Below are positions 18,341 to 27,278 of a DNA stretch of 64,000 bases, piece by piece. Origin of the DNA: Nocardia altamirensis NBRC 108246 (GTDB taxonomy: Bacteria; Actinomycetota; Actinomycetes; Mycobacteriales; Mycobacteriaceae); assembly GCF_001612685.1 (NCBI RefSeq), contig NZ_BDAY01000040.1:38323-102322 (forward strand). The letters are read 5' to 3'. The notes under the pieces are model-generated. The model saw only the letters and a program-made list of their open reading frames with translations, ran no database searches and was not told where the DNA came from. Each line of letters opens with the position of its first letter. The first letter of the stretch is position 1. A program made the position numbers and the translations under genes.

Positions 18341-18697
18341 CTAAACCAGCGGGTCTTGGTGGCCAAGCACCACCGCGCGTATCTGATCCGGACCGAGCGA
18401 CCCGAGCCTGTGTGGGCACGGCCGCATCTGGTACATCCATGCCTCCCGCCCATCGGTCCGCACGCCGAGCAACGTCGGTCTGGTCGCCCTCGTCATCCGG
18501 TCGAGCAACCGGCCGCGCCAGGGATCGGTCACCCCGACGATGACCACGTCGTGACTCGACGCCCCCTCGACCGTCAGCTCTAGCTCCGAATCGTCGGAAA
18601 GCTGGTCGATGCGAACGTCTTCGTCGCCGGCGAAGGTGTCGGCGATGAGGTCGGCGAGCAGCCTCGGTAACTCGATGAGTGCAAGTCGAATGGGCAC
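18341..18697 (-). CDS. small pseudo-receiver-domain protein upstream of eCIS sheath
   Basis: A 118-residue protein from a GTG at 18697 (the frame stays open upstream with no better start). It has the strand/helix order of a response-regulator receiver domain: IRLALIE, helix LPRLLADLIADTF, strand DVVIVGVTD, then PTLLGVRTDG and a final helix. The acidic pair after strand 1 is absent and Gly55 stands where the phosphoacceptor Asp is expected. It has no DNA-binding domain. Position between the LuxR regulator and the sheath suggests a regulatory partner for the cluster. Assignment rests on pattern, not on an alignment. Confidence 0.65.
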   Translation of the reverse strand: MPIRLALIELPRLLADLIADTFAGDEDVRIDQLSDDSELELTVEGASSHDVVIVGVTDPWRGRLLDRMTRATRPTLLGVRTDGREAWMYQMRPCPHRLGSLGPDQIRAVVLGHQDPLV

Positions 18698-18768
18698 CTG
18701 ATAACCATCACTGCCACTCCCCCCTCTGGTAAATGAACCATCGGATCCATCTTTCGGTCCAGATGGAT

Positions 18769-19473
18769 TCAGATACCTGCCTGCGTTCGCCCCCGCATCA
18801 CCGCGGCCGCATCGGCGCGACGGCGCACGCCGAGCTTCGAAAGCAGGCTGTGCACATGGTTTTTCACCGTCGGGATCTCGATGCACAGCTTCGTCGCGAT
18901 ATCTCGGTTGGAAAGGCCTAGTTCCACCAATTGCAGGATCTGGTTCTCCCGCTCGGTGAGGACTAGTTCCTTGCGTTCCGAACGGCCCTGATCCGCGAGC
19001 GCGGAAACCCGGCGCAACAACACCGCGGCGATGCGCGGCGAACACAGCGATTCACCGGCCAGCACGCTGTCGACCAAGTCGAGCAGATCGGCCAGCGACC
19101 CCGAGCGCAGGTGGTAACCGCGCACGCCGGCCTCCGCACATGCGACGATGCCGACCTCGTCCTCCTCGGACACACCGAGCACGATCAAACGGCTCTCCGG
19201 ACTGTGCCTGCGCGCCGCCTGCATCACCGCACGACTGTCGGCAGAGGCCAGGTTCAACAGGATCACTTCGGGCGCCCGTTGACTCAACGCGCGCACCATC
19301 GATGCCGAATCATCCGCGGTGCGTACCGATCCGGTCGCGAACTCGCGCGCGATACTCGCAGCGAGCCCATCGCGATACAACCGGCAATCGTCCACGATCA
19401 AAAGATCGGGGTCCGACCGCACCGGTCCCGAATGTTCACTCCACCCCAGTGGTATTTCGCCATTACTCTTCAT
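18769..19473 (-). CDS. LuxR/NarL-type response regulator with atypical receiver
   Basis: A 234-residue protein: receiver domain (residues ~22-145) and a C-terminal LuxR-type HTH (LTERENQILQLVELGLSNRDI, then VKNHVHSLLSKLGVRRRADA). The acidic pair D28-D29 is kept, but strand 3 reads VILLNLAS, putting Asn74 at the phosphoacceptor position, and the conserved Lys of strand 5 is Arg (GYHLRSGS). It therefore probably works without classical phosphorylation. It heads the eCIS operon in the same direction, 71 nt before the pseudo-receiver gene, and no histidine kinase is adjacent. A role as eCIS activator is inferred. Confidence 0.88.
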   Translation of the reverse strand: MKSNGEIPLGWSEHSGPVRSDPDLLIVDDCRLYRDGLAASIAREFATGSVRTADDSASMVRALSQRAPEVILLNLASADSRAVMQAARRHSPESRLIVLGVSEEDEVGIVACAEAGVRGYHLRSGSLADLLDLVDSVLAGESLCSPRIAAVLLRRVSALADQGRSERKELVLTERENQILQLVELGLSNRDIATKLCIEIPTVKNHVHSLLSKLGVRRRADAAAVMRGRTQAGI

Positions 19474-19832
19474 GCCGCGCTCTCACCGTGCAGAAAGTAT
19501 CTACATCCGCCGGAAACACTCGGGCACCACACACCGCCGAGATTTCTATTGTTCTGCTTCCGCCACCCCTGGTCATGAGTATCGGGCTACTCAATTTCGA
19601 GAGCCCCACCGTGCACCCCGCCCACGATGCCCACAGCCCGGGGAAAGCGAACGGATCCCGATCGCATCGCGCCCAGTTTTTCCATGGTCAGCTGCAATCC
19701 TGCCCACCTCGCCCGGCAGCTGTACACGGACCGATCCGCCCAGCGAACCGCGGCCTGCTGAGCCGCGGGACGACTGATGTCACGGTGCGGAAGTTCGCGC
19801 CAGAACCGCCTTCGCGGCATACCGTGAGCCTC
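19474..19832. other. intergenic region between eCIS regulator and LLM oxidoreductase gene
   Basis: About 360 bases without a convincing gene. The left part should carry the promoter of the leftward eCIS regulatory genes and the right part the promoter of the rightward oxidoreductase. I see no clear -10/-35 pair, palindrome or riboswitch. Confidence 0.5.
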
Positions 19833-20699
19833 ATGATTGAACCAACGCCCAACGGCGCGAAGCTCTTCGAGCCCGCGACCGCGCTGCGCTCCGCACTCTG
19901 GCTTCCGGTGTTCGACGAACTCGCCGACCCCGTGGTGATCACGCGGTTGGCGGTCGAAGCGGAAGAGGCCGGATGGGACGGCGTGTTCCTCTGGGACCAC
20001 CTGCGCTGGCAAGCGCCCGTGCGGCAGGTAGCCGACCCGTGGATCACGCTGGCGGCGATCGCCACCGCCACCGAACGCCTGCGGCTCGGCCCCATGATCA
20101 CGCCGCTCGCCAGACGCAGGCCAACCAAAGTAGCCAAGGAGACCGCGACGCTGGACCGGCTCAGCGGCGGACGCCTCACCCTCGGCGTCGGATTGGGCAG
20201 CGACCGGTTCGGCTCCGAGCTGTCCAAGACCGGCGAATCGCTCGACGATCGGCGACGCGGGCAGATGCTCGACGAGTCACTGGAGATCCTCACCGCCGCA
20301 TGGTCCGGTCAGCCCGTGCACCACCGCGGCGAACACTACGTCGTCGACGACATCGAATTCCTTCCCCGGCCGATACAACAACCAGGCGTGCCCGTATGGG
20401 TCGGCGGATTCCCGGGCAAGGTCGCGCCGATGCGCCGGGCAGCCAAATACGACGGCTTCTTCCCCGTCAACCTCGAACACCCCGATCAGGTCGCCGAAGT
20501 CGCCGCCACCCTCACCGACCTCCGCCAAGACACCACAACGCCGTACGACATCGCCGTCGCCTTCCCACCAGGAACCGACCTCGCACCCTACGTAGCAGCA
20601 GGCGCCACCTGGTGGATGGCAGAGTTTCCGCCCGGCGTCGCACTGGACCAGGTGCGCGGCGCGCTCCGCGACGGCCCGCCGGTGCACACAGTTCGGTGA
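19833..20699 (+). CDS. LLM-class flavin/F420-dependent oxidoreductase
   Basis: A 288-residue luciferase-like monooxygenase-fold enzyme using FMN or F420. Family motifs: RLAVEAEEAGWDGVFLWDHL, ATATERLRLGPMITPLARRRP, KETATLDRLSGGRLTLGVGLG, and GVPVWVGGFPG near the C-terminus. The ATG at 19833 is chosen because similarity to the family begins ~20 residues later; a GTG at 19824 is close by. The frame stays open far upstream, but that part is not protein-like. Substrate unknown; it stands alone. Confidence 0.88.
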   Translation: MIEPTPNGAKLFEPATALRSALWLPVFDELADPVVITRLAVEAEEAGWDGVFLWDHLRWQAPVRQVADPWITLAAIATATERLRLGPMITPLARRRPTKVAKETATLDRLSGGRLTLGVGLGSDRFGSELSKTGESLDDRRRGQMLDESLEILTAAWSGQPVHHRGEHYVVDDIEFLPRPIQQPGVPVWVGGFPGKVAPMRRAAKYDGFFPVNLEHPDQVAEVAATLTDLRQDTTTPYDIAVAFPPGTDLAPYVAAGATWWMAEFPPGVALDQVRGALRDGPPVHTVR

Positions 20700-20757
20700 T
20701 CACGAGCGGTCGCGCATCGGCTAGTTCGCGTTCGGTGCGGTGGTGTTGACTTGAAGC

Positions 20758-21411
20758 TCAGGCGACCGGATCGTGCCGGGTCCACGGCTGGCCGACGGCG
20801 GAGCGGGTTCCTTGCGCGGTCGGGACGAGGTCGAGCACATCCATCAAGGTCGGGTCCTCGTCGATGGCGTGGTGCAGGTGCCCGATGTGGCCCTCGTTCC
20901 CAGCGTCGGTCGGCCCGATCAGCTGCCACATTCCGTCGTCATCGTGGGTGACGAACAGGATCGGCTCCTGCTTCTTGAAGACCTCGCCAGTCTGTATGCA
21001 TCGCGTGCCCAGCAGCCAGTGCTGCATCCACCAAGCCCGCGGATCGCGTTCCATCACCAGGTCGACCACCCACCAGATGAACGGCAGGTCCCCGTGGGCG
21101 CGCGCCTGCTCGGCGGTCAGATCCGGACCGCCCTCCGGCACCTGCTCGAACGGCTCGTCCACCAGCGCGCAGGCATGCGAATCCTCGTGACAGAAAACTT
21201 CGGCGTGGAACGTGCCACCACCCGGGTTCCCAGCGCCGATGCCAACACTCAACCGCCCAACGTGCGGGTCCGAGCCGGTCGTCCAACCGATGGCATACGA
21301 CGCGAGTTCGCCTCCCGGACCGACGAACTCACCGAACGCCCGCCGATCCATCCCGCTCACATCCGGCGTCGCCACCTCGAGCAACCGACCCGCCACCACT
21401 CGCACATCCAC
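20758..21411 (-). CDS. conserved hypothetical protein
   Basis: A 217-residue cytosolic protein with no signal peptide. Two parts are visible: an N-terminal half with GELASYAIGWTTGSDPHVGRLSVGIG and a His/Cys segment (FHAEVFCHEDSHACAL), and a C-terminal half with PILFVTHDDDGMWQLIGP and GHIGHLHHAIDEDPTLMDVLDL. The C-terminal pattern resembles small actinobacterial proteins of unknown function. Gene ends 58 nt beyond the LLM gene, so the two are convergent. I do not recognise a function. Confidence 0.7.
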   Translation of the reverse strand: MDVRVVAGRLLEVATPDVSGMDRRAFGEFVGPGGELASYAIGWTTGSDPHVGRLSVGIGAGNPGGGTFHAEVFCHEDSHACALVDEPFEQVPEGGPDLTAEQARAHGDLPFIWWVVDLVMERDPRAWWMQHWLLGTRCIQTGEVFKKQEPILFVTHDDDGMWQLIGPTDAGNEGHIGHLHHAIDEDPTLMDVLDLVPTAQGTRSAVGQPWTRHDPVA

Positions 21412-21515
21412 GCGCCGACCCTAGCCCGACCAGCCCACCTCCCCCAATCCGCCTTGTCCGGAGAGGATCTGACTATCAAAGTTGGCCGGGCATTCAGACT
21501 CTGAGTTGCGGGGGA

Positions 21516-21875
21516 CTACAACGCATCGTCCTGGGTGGCTCGGGAGAAGGAGTATTCCCGTTCGACTCGGGCGACTTCGACCGTATAGCTCTGGTACCAA
21601 AGCTCTTTGCCGAGGCGTTGTGCCTCGAGGTGCTCCAGGTCGGCCTTCCAGGCGCGGATGGATTCCTCGTCGCGGTAGTAGATGATCGACAGGTCTCGGC
21701 CCTCGCTGTCGCTCATGCCTTGCCTGCCGAGGTAGCCCGGTTGCTTGGTGCCGAGTTCGGTCATGCGGGTGGACATTTCCCGATAGTCGGGAGTTTCCTC
21801 GCCTCGGAGTTGCGTGGTGATGATCACGGCGTAGTAGGGCGGCTGGGGGCGGCCGAGCGAGGGCGAAGATTCCAC
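21516..21875 (-). CDS. antibiotic biosynthesis monooxygenase (ABM)-fold protein
   Basis: A 119-residue protein of the dimeric alpha/beta-barrel (ABM) superfamily. Typical features: strand YYAVIITTQL, helix YREMSTRMTELGTKQPGYLG, strand SIIYYRDEESIRAWKADLEHLEAQRLG and the ending YTVEVARVEREYSF. Members act as small cofactor-free oxygenases or quality-control enzymes; substrate cannot be told. Monocistronic by position. Confidence 0.78.
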   Translation of the reverse strand: MESSPSLGRPQPPYYAVIITTQLRGEETPDYREMSTRMTELGTKQPGYLGRQGMSDSEGRDLSIIYYRDEESIRAWKADLEHLEAQRLGKELWYQSYTVEVARVEREYSFSRATQDDAL

Positions 21876-21962
21876 GGTGGCGAATCTAGCGGAGACGGCC
21901 CTGCTAGCTGAGCGGGGGCGAATCCCTGCCCCGGCATCGGATCCGGGGCAGGGATGGGTGCG

Positions 21963-22409
21963 TCAGACGGTGACACCGTCCAGGCTCAATGTCGCCGCGA
22001 TGGCGTTGGCCAGCTCAGCGCCCTTGATGTCGAAGTGACGGGCGAAGTACGCCAGATGCTCACCGTGCTCATGGAAGTTGTGTGGTGTCAGCACCGCCGA
22101 GAACACCGGCACATCGGTGTCGATCTGCACGCGCATGAGCGCGTCCACCACGGTCGCCGCCACGAAATCGTGCCGATAGATGCCACCATCGACAACCAAC
22201 GCGCAGCCCGCGAGCGCGGCATATCGACCGCTGGTCGCCAATCTCTTGATACGCAAAGGGATTTCGAAGGCGCCGGGGACCTCGATCAGGTCGATCTCGG
22301 TGAATCCGCGCTCCTCGAGACCGGCACGGCACGCGACCACCGCCCGGTCGACGATGTCGGCGTGCCAGCGCGCAGCAACCAAACCGATGCGATTCGAATT
22401 GGGTGACAT
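21963..22409 (-). CDS. ribH: 6,7-dimethyl-8-ribityllumazine synthase, type II (RibH2-like)
   Basis: A 148-residue lumazine synthase, the penultimate enzyme of riboflavin synthesis (condensing 5-amino-6-ribitylaminouracil with dihydroxybutanone phosphate). Seen: NRIGLVAARWHADIV, VPGAFEIPLRIK (substrate-binding), VDGGIYRHDFVAATVVDALM with catalytic His80, and VLTPHNFHEH. The HNFHEHxEHxxxFxxHFxxKG ending is characteristic of type II enzymes (Brucella RibH2-like) and not the usual RibH. ATG at 22409 has GGAGG 5 nt upstream. It is preceded by an FMN riboswitch and not by other rib genes, so FMN should repress it alone. Confidence 0.92.
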   Translation of the reverse strand: MSPNSNRIGLVAARWHADIVDRAVVACRAGLEERGFTEIDLIEVPGAFEIPLRIKRLATSGRYAALAGCALVVDGGIYRHDFVAATVVDALMRVQIDTDVPVFSAVLTPHNFHEHGEHLAYFARHFDIKGAELANAIAATLSLDGVTV

Positions 22410-22486
22410 GTTTCCTCCGTTCGCTATGTCACCCAGGGCATGACAAACGCGAACAGGAGACACCGCACGGATGCACTCCGACGCCG

Positions 22487-22646
22487 CGTTCTCTTTCATC
22501 CGGACTGTGACCGTCGGCTCCGGGATCACACCGGAATCTGCTCGACCCACCGCAGCAATGATTGCGATGGCGCTCGCGGGCTCATACATCCGGACCACCC
22601 GGATGTCATCACCGCCGGTGGGGAATTCCACCCCGCCCTGAGAACG
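22487..22646 (-). ncRNA. FMN riboswitch (RFN element)
   Basis: On the minus strand a full RFN element is visible: closing stem CGTTCTC (22646-22640) with GAGAACG (22493-22487), then the conserved core AGGGCGGGGTGGAATTCCCC, ACCGGCGGT, a variable stem, GAGCCCGCGAGC, GTCGAGCAGATTCCGGTG, and a final GGATGAAAGAG before the closing strand. It ends ~77 nt before the ribH start. No poly-U terminator follows, so control is probably through ribosome access or Rho. Confidence 0.93.
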
Positions 22647-22928
22647 TGTACAGCAGCGACCGTACCAAGGCGGGCCCAGCGCACACAACGACCCGGCTTG
22701 CCGCGCACCGGAGCTGACCGGGCGCGCTGACCTCGGGAACCGCCCTGTGCCGTAGTTAACATTCAGCATGACTTGCGGGCAGCGACTCCCCGTCTTACGT
22801 TTGGCCATATATTCATACGAAATCGCTATTGTCAGCGAGGGGGCGCGCCGCCGTCGACAGGTTCGCAAAGCCCGATCTGATATGCGGTACCGCCGTGTCA
22901 GACGGCCTAGTCGAGGGTATGTGTGCGC

Positions 22929-23609
22929 ATGAATGGACCGACGAAATTCATTGCAGTGGCGGCATGTACGGCTGCGGTCGTGGCCGGAACGCTCACCACG
23001 GCGCAGGCCGAACCCGAGCAGGCAGGCATCAACTACACGGCGCAGGCCGTGGGCAACGCGATGACCCTCACCACCGATTCCGGTTCGCTCGATACCGCCG
23101 ACGACCGGCTCGAAATCCGTGACGACAACGGCAACCTGATGGCCGCGTTCCCACTCGGCTACTACCGAGACAACCAGCGCTGGCCGATCGCCGCCCGGAT
23201 CGACGGCAACACCGCGACGTTGACCCCCAGCGTCGACCCCGCGAGCGCTACCCCGGCTCCCGGCGTCACCGACCAATTGAACAACGTGGCGCTGGACCCG
23301 ACCTCTCCCGGTTTCGGCGCCGCGCTGTCGACCTTCTCCACCATCGTCGGCATCGGCGCGGCCTTGGGCACGATCATCGGCACCCTCGTCGGCGCTTCCC
23401 TCGGCTGCCTCGTCGGCGGCGTCCTGGTCGGCGGCGCCGCCACCGTTCCCACTTTCGGCGTCCTCACCATCCCCGGCTTCCTCGGCGGCTGCATCGTCAC
23501 CGCCATTCCCGGCGCCGCCCTGGGCGCCATAGTCGGGACGATCGTCTTCGGCGTCCCCGCGGTCATCATCGGCGGCGTCCTGCTCGCCGGAACCCTCGGC
23601 GCCATGTAG
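22929..23609 (+). CDS. secreted protein with glycine-rich hydrophobic C-terminus
   Basis: A 226-residue protein with a clear signal peptide (TKFIAVAACTAAVVAGTLTTAQA, cleavage after AQA near residue 28). Residues ~30-110 are a small polar domain with strands (NYTAQAVGNAMTLTTDSG, LEIRDDNGNLMAAFPLGY). From ~125 on, it alternates long Gly/Ala/Val/Ile stretches resembling two or three glycine-zipper membrane segments. Similar proteins are common in Nocardia and relatives; function unknown. Could insert in the envelope. A GTG two codons upstream is an alternative start. Confidence 0.82.
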   Translation: MNGPTKFIAVAACTAAVVAGTLTTAQAEPEQAGINYTAQAVGNAMTLTTDSGSLDTADDRLEIRDDNGNLMAAFPLGYYRDNQRWPIAARIDGNTATLTPSVDPASATPAPGVTDQLNNVALDPTSPGFGAALSTFSTIVGIGAALGTIIGTLVGASLGCLVGGVLVGGAATVPTFGVLTIPGFLGGCIVTAIPGAALGAIVGTIVFGVPAVIIGGVLLAGTLGAM

Positions 23610-23669
23610 GCCGCAATAATTCGTCGTCCGCCTGAAATCCGGCCACCGGAGTGGCAGGCTTGTCTGACC

Positions 23670-25304
23670 ATGAACGGGAAGACCCAGGCAACGATCTTCG
23701 CGGCGTTGGCATTCGGACTGCGGAAGACATCGTTCCTGCGCATCCCGATCCTGGTCGCCGCGGCGGTCCTGCTGCTGCCGACCGCCAGCGCGGCGCAACC
23801 TGTTGGCACCAGCGGTGATTGGCCGATGTGGCAGTTCGATCTCGCCGGTTCCCGGCACAATCCGAACGAGACCGCCCTCACCCCGGCTACCGTCGGATCG
23901 TTGCGGTTGAAGTGGGCGTTCGCCTTCCCCGAGACGATCGCCGCGTCCAGCCAGCCTGCCGTCGTGGACGGCACGGTGTACGTCGGCGGCCGCAACGGGA
24001 CGTTTTATGCGCTGGACGCCAGCACCGGCGCGACCCGGTGGTCGTTCCAAGCGGAGACGCCGCTCGGCGGAAACCTCCCGACCTATGGATTGCGCAACGG
24101 GCCGGCGGTCGTCGACGGCACGGTCTACTTCGGCGACAACTCGGCCAGGATGTGGGCCCTCGACGCACAAACCGGCGCCAAGCGCTGGGTTCGCAAGCTG
24201 GACGACCATCCACACGCGATCATCACCGGGTCTCCCCTGGTGTTCGAGGGTCGCGTCTACGTCGGTGTGTCCAGTCAGGAACTGGGCGCCGCCACCATCG
24301 ATCTCTACCAGTGTTGCACCTTCCGCGGCAGCGTCGTTGCGCTCGACGCCGCGACCGGCAGCGTGCAATGGCAGCACTACACGATCCCGCTGCCGGAGCC
24401 GACCCCGAGCGGCTCGCCGCCGTTCGCTCCCAGCGGCGCGCCGGTGTGGTCTTCGCAGACGATCCATCCGGAGTCGCGCACGCTGTACTACACCGCGGGC
24501 AACCCCTACACGGGTTATCCCGAAGGGGCAGAAGCGATCAGCGCGCTCGACCTCGACACCGGAACCACCCGGTGGGTCCGCAGGATGACCCCGGGGGACG
24601 CGCCGTGGAACGGCCGCTGCGCGTACCCGCCGCCAGCAGGCAACTGCCCCGACCCGGGCCACGATTACGACTTCGGTTCGCAGCCCAACATTTTCGAGAT
24701 CGGTGACCGCCTGGTCGTCGGCGCGGGGCAGAAGAGCGGTGTCTACCACCTACTCGATGCCACCACCGGCGAGATCATCTGGCAGACCAGGTTGAACACG
24801 CCGATACCTGCGCTGCCCATCCCCGGCTCGGAGTCGCTGCAGGGCATCCAGTGGGGCGCAAGCTATGACGGCCAACGCCTGTACGTTGCCACCTATCAGG
24901 GCACGCCGGGCACCCTGTTCGCGTTGCATCCCGCCACCGGCGAAGTCATCTGGAGCACACCGAATCCCGCGCACGGTTGCCTGTTCGATCCGCCGCCGAT
25001 ACCGATGCTTCCGCTGTGCCAACTCGCCATGCCGAACGCCGTCACCACCACGCCCGGCCTGGTGTACGAGGGCAGCCTGGACGGCAAGATGCGAATCTTC
25101 GCCGCCGAGAGTGGCGCCATCCTTTGGGAATACAACACCGCACGCCCCTTCCACACCGTGAACGGCGTGCCTGGCGTCGGCGGCGGGATCAACGGCCACG
25201 GCGCCGTCGTCTCGAACGGAATGCTGTTCACCAATTCCGGTTACGGCAGGCAGATCACCACCGGTATGCCTGGCAACGTCCTGCTGGCCTTCGGCCTCCC
25301 CTGA
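23670..25304 (+). CDS. secreted PQQ-binding-like beta-propeller protein
   Basis: A 544-residue exported protein. A signal sequence with a long charged lead (hydrophobic stretch IPILVAAAVLLLPTASA) precedes a beta-propeller of PQQ-like repeats: LKWAFAFPE, VYVGGRNGTFYALDASTGATRWSF, MWALDAQTGAKRWVRK, VVALDAATGSVQWQH, ISALDLDTGTTRWVRR, LFALHPATGEVIWS, MRIFAAESGAILWEY. It resembles polyvinyl-alcohol dehydrogenase/quinoprotein families, but I see no cytochrome c CxxCH. Two Cys near residue 213 (YQCCTF) are notable. Enzymatic activity uncertain. Confidence 0.85.
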   Translation: MNGKTQATIFAALAFGLRKTSFLRIPILVAAAVLLLPTASAAQPVGTSGDWPMWQFDLAGSRHNPNETALTPATVGSLRLKWAFAFPETIAASSQPAVVDGTVYVGGRNGTFYALDASTGATRWSFQAETPLGGNLPTYGLRNGPAVVDGTVYFGDNSARMWALDAQTGAKRWVRKLDDHPHAIITGSPLVFEGRVYVGVSSQELGAATIDLYQCCTFRGSVVALDAATGSVQWQHYTIPLPEPTPSGSPPFAPSGAPVWSSQTIHPESRTLYYTAGNPYTGYPEGAEAISALDLDTGTTRWVRRMTPGDAPWNGRCAYPPPAGNCPDPGHDYDFGSQPNIFEIGDRLVVGAGQKSGVYHLLDATTGEIIWQTRLNTPIPALPIPGSESLQGIQWGASYDGQRLYVATYQGTPGTLFALHPATGEVIWSTPNPAHGCLFDPPPIPMLPLCQLAMPNAVTTTPGLVYEGSLDGKMRIFAAESGAILWEYNTARPFHTVNGVPGVGGGINGHGAVVSNGMLFTNSGYGRQITTGMPGNVLLAFGLP

Positions 25305-25312
25305 CCGCTGCG

Positions 25313-27097
25313 CTACCGCCTCGGTATCGCGTCGTCACCGAGGAATCCGCCGGACTGGTGCCGCCACAGCTGTGCGTATGTTCCTTCTGCACAGAGCAAT
25401 TCCTCGTGCGTCCCCTCCTCGAGGACGCGCCCGTGGTCGAGCACTACCAGCCGGTCCATGCCCGCCACCGTGCTGAGCCGGTGCGCGACGACCAGCGCGG
25501 TGCGCCCTTCCATCACCTCCCAGAGCGCTTGCTGCACAAGCACTTCGCTTTCCGAGTCGAGGGCACTGGTGGCCTCGTCCAGGAGCAGAACGGGCGCGTC
25601 CCGCAGGATGGCCCTGGCGAGCGCGACCCGTTGGCGTTGGCCGCCGGACAGTTTCACGCCGCGCTCGCCGATGAGCGTTTCCATGCCCTTCGGCAGTGCG
25701 TCCGCGAATTCGGTGACGTGCGCGGCCTTCGCGGCCCGCAGGATCTCCTCGTCGGTGGCGTCGGGGCGCGCGAAGCGGATGTTCTCGCTCAGCGTGCGGT
25801 GAAACATGGCCGGATCCTGTGGCACATAAGCGATCAGCTTGCGCAGATCCGCCTGCCGCAGCCGGGTGATGTCCTGCCCGCCGAGGCGGATGGTGCCGGA
25901 TTGGATATCCATCAACCGCAGCAGCAGTTGGGTGATGGTGGTCTTGCCGCCACCGGACCGTCCGACCAGGCCCACCTTCGCGCCGCTCGGCACATGCAGA
26001 TCCAATCCGCGGAACAGCTGCCGCGCCCCGCTGTGCGTGAAATCCACCTTCTCGAACCGCACGTCGAAGCCATTGGGCCGCACCGGTTCCGGCTTTTCGG
26101 TATCGAGCACCGTCGGTTCGTCCAACAGCAGCTCGGTGAATTGCGCCGCCTCGGTGAGCACCGTCTCCAGCCGCCGGTAGATCTGGTTGAACCGGAACAT
26201 GATCGTGGTGGCGTTGAAGTAGTAGGTGAACGCCACCACGATGGCCTCGATCCCGGCATTCCCGCCGCTGAGGCCGAGCGCGATCAGCAGGCCGATCACG
26301 TTGGTCAGCACCACAAGCGGCGCCACGACCGTGTCGATCCGCAGGTTCGCGTAATCCCAGGAGCGCAATGATTTTCGCCGCGCCGAAGCGACTCGGCGTT
26401 GATGCTCGGCGGCCTCCTGCGGCTCGGCGGCGAAGGCGCGCACCACCTGCATATTCGACAGGCTGTCGGCCACATGACCGGAAACCTGCGCGATGGCGGC
26501 TTCCCTGGCGTCGACGAGCCGCTGGCGGCGCTGGATCAACGGCGCGATGATCAGACCGGTCACCACGATCATCCCCATCAGCACGATGACGAGCATGGGG
26601 TCGTAGCGCCACAACACCACCGAGGCGAACACCAGTGGGACCAGCGCTGCCAGGATCTCGAAGGAGAGGGTGTCCACGAACTGTTCGAACCGAGCCGCGA
26701 AGCTGAGCGAGCGCTTCGTCAGCGAACCAGCGAAGTTGTTGTGGAAGAACGCCGCGTCCTTGGCCAGTAGCTCGTCCATGGCGACCACGTACAGGTGCTC
26801 GATACCGTAGGCGTCGACTCGGTTCAGATAGTGCAGCCCGATGCGCCATAGCAGCTCCGCGAGCAGCAGGGCGCCACCGAAGGCGACGATATACGAAGCG
26901 AGGGCTCCGAAACTCGTATCCCCGGTCGCCGCGACTCGGCCGACCATCATGGCGACGAGCAGCGGTGCGACGTACAGGTTGCAGATATTGCCCAGCGCAG
27001 GCCCGAGCAGCGCCGGAATCGCCATTGCCTTGCGAGCGGCCAGTTCCCGGCCGTAAAAACGCAGCACCAGCTTGAGCGCCGTTGCGCGTGAACTCAT
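25313..27097 (-). CDS. ABC transporter, fused permease and ATP-binding (exporter type)
   Basis: A 594-residue half-transporter. Residues ~1-330 form the six-helix exporter membrane domain; the C-terminal ATPase has Walker A GRSGGGKT, Q-loop YVPQDPAMF, signature LSGGQRQRVALARAIL, Walker B VLLLDEATSALD and the switch His in VVAHRLSTV. It should work as a homodimer or with an unlinked partner. The start at 27097 follows GAGGGGGA. It points away from the tetR gene at 27298, with ~200 bp between them. Substrate unknown (drug or lipid export are typical). Confidence 0.92.
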   Translation of the reverse strand: MSSRATALKLVLRFYGRELAARKAMAIPALLGPALGNICNLYVAPLLVAMMVGRVAATGDTSFGALASYIVAFGGALLLAELLWRIGLHYLNRVDAYGIEHLYVVAMDELLAKDAAFFHNNFAGSLTKRSLSFAARFEQFVDTLSFEILAALVPLVFASVVLWRYDPMLVIVLMGMIVVTGLIIAPLIQRRQRLVDAREAAIAQVSGHVADSLSNMQVVRAFAAEPQEAAEHQRRVASARRKSLRSWDYANLRIDTVVAPLVVLTNVIGLLIALGLSGGNAGIEAIVVAFTYYFNATTIMFRFNQIYRRLETVLTEAAQFTELLLDEPTVLDTEKPEPVRPNGFDVRFEKVDFTHSGARQLFRGLDLHVPSGAKVGLVGRSGGGKTTITQLLLRLMDIQSGTIRLGGQDITRLRQADLRKLIAYVPQDPAMFHRTLSENIRFARPDATDEEILRAAKAAHVTEFADALPKGMETLIGERGVKLSGGQRQRVALARAILRDAPVLLLDEATSALDSESEVLVQQALWEVMEGRTALVVAHRLSTVAGMDRLVVLDHGRVLEEGTHEELLCAEGTYAQLWRHQSGGFLGDDAIPRR

Positions 27098-27278
27098 GCT
27101 CCCCCTCTTCCCTCGATTCAACGAGCGATGCAGGTGAGCAATGATCCCGCGTCCAGGTGGGTCCTGGCCAGCGAATATCCGCCGACCACACCCGCCAAGG
27201 CCGCCCTGCAAGCTGAACCCCACAGCGGCTCAACATCTTTCCGGGAGCGACACGAATCGCCAACGCACCCTTGACGGT

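Noticed and set aside
11..19473. Prophage or R-type pyocin
   Set aside because: No integrase, capsid, portal, terminase, holin or lysin genes; AAA+ ATPase and DUF4255 protein instead point to an eCIS.
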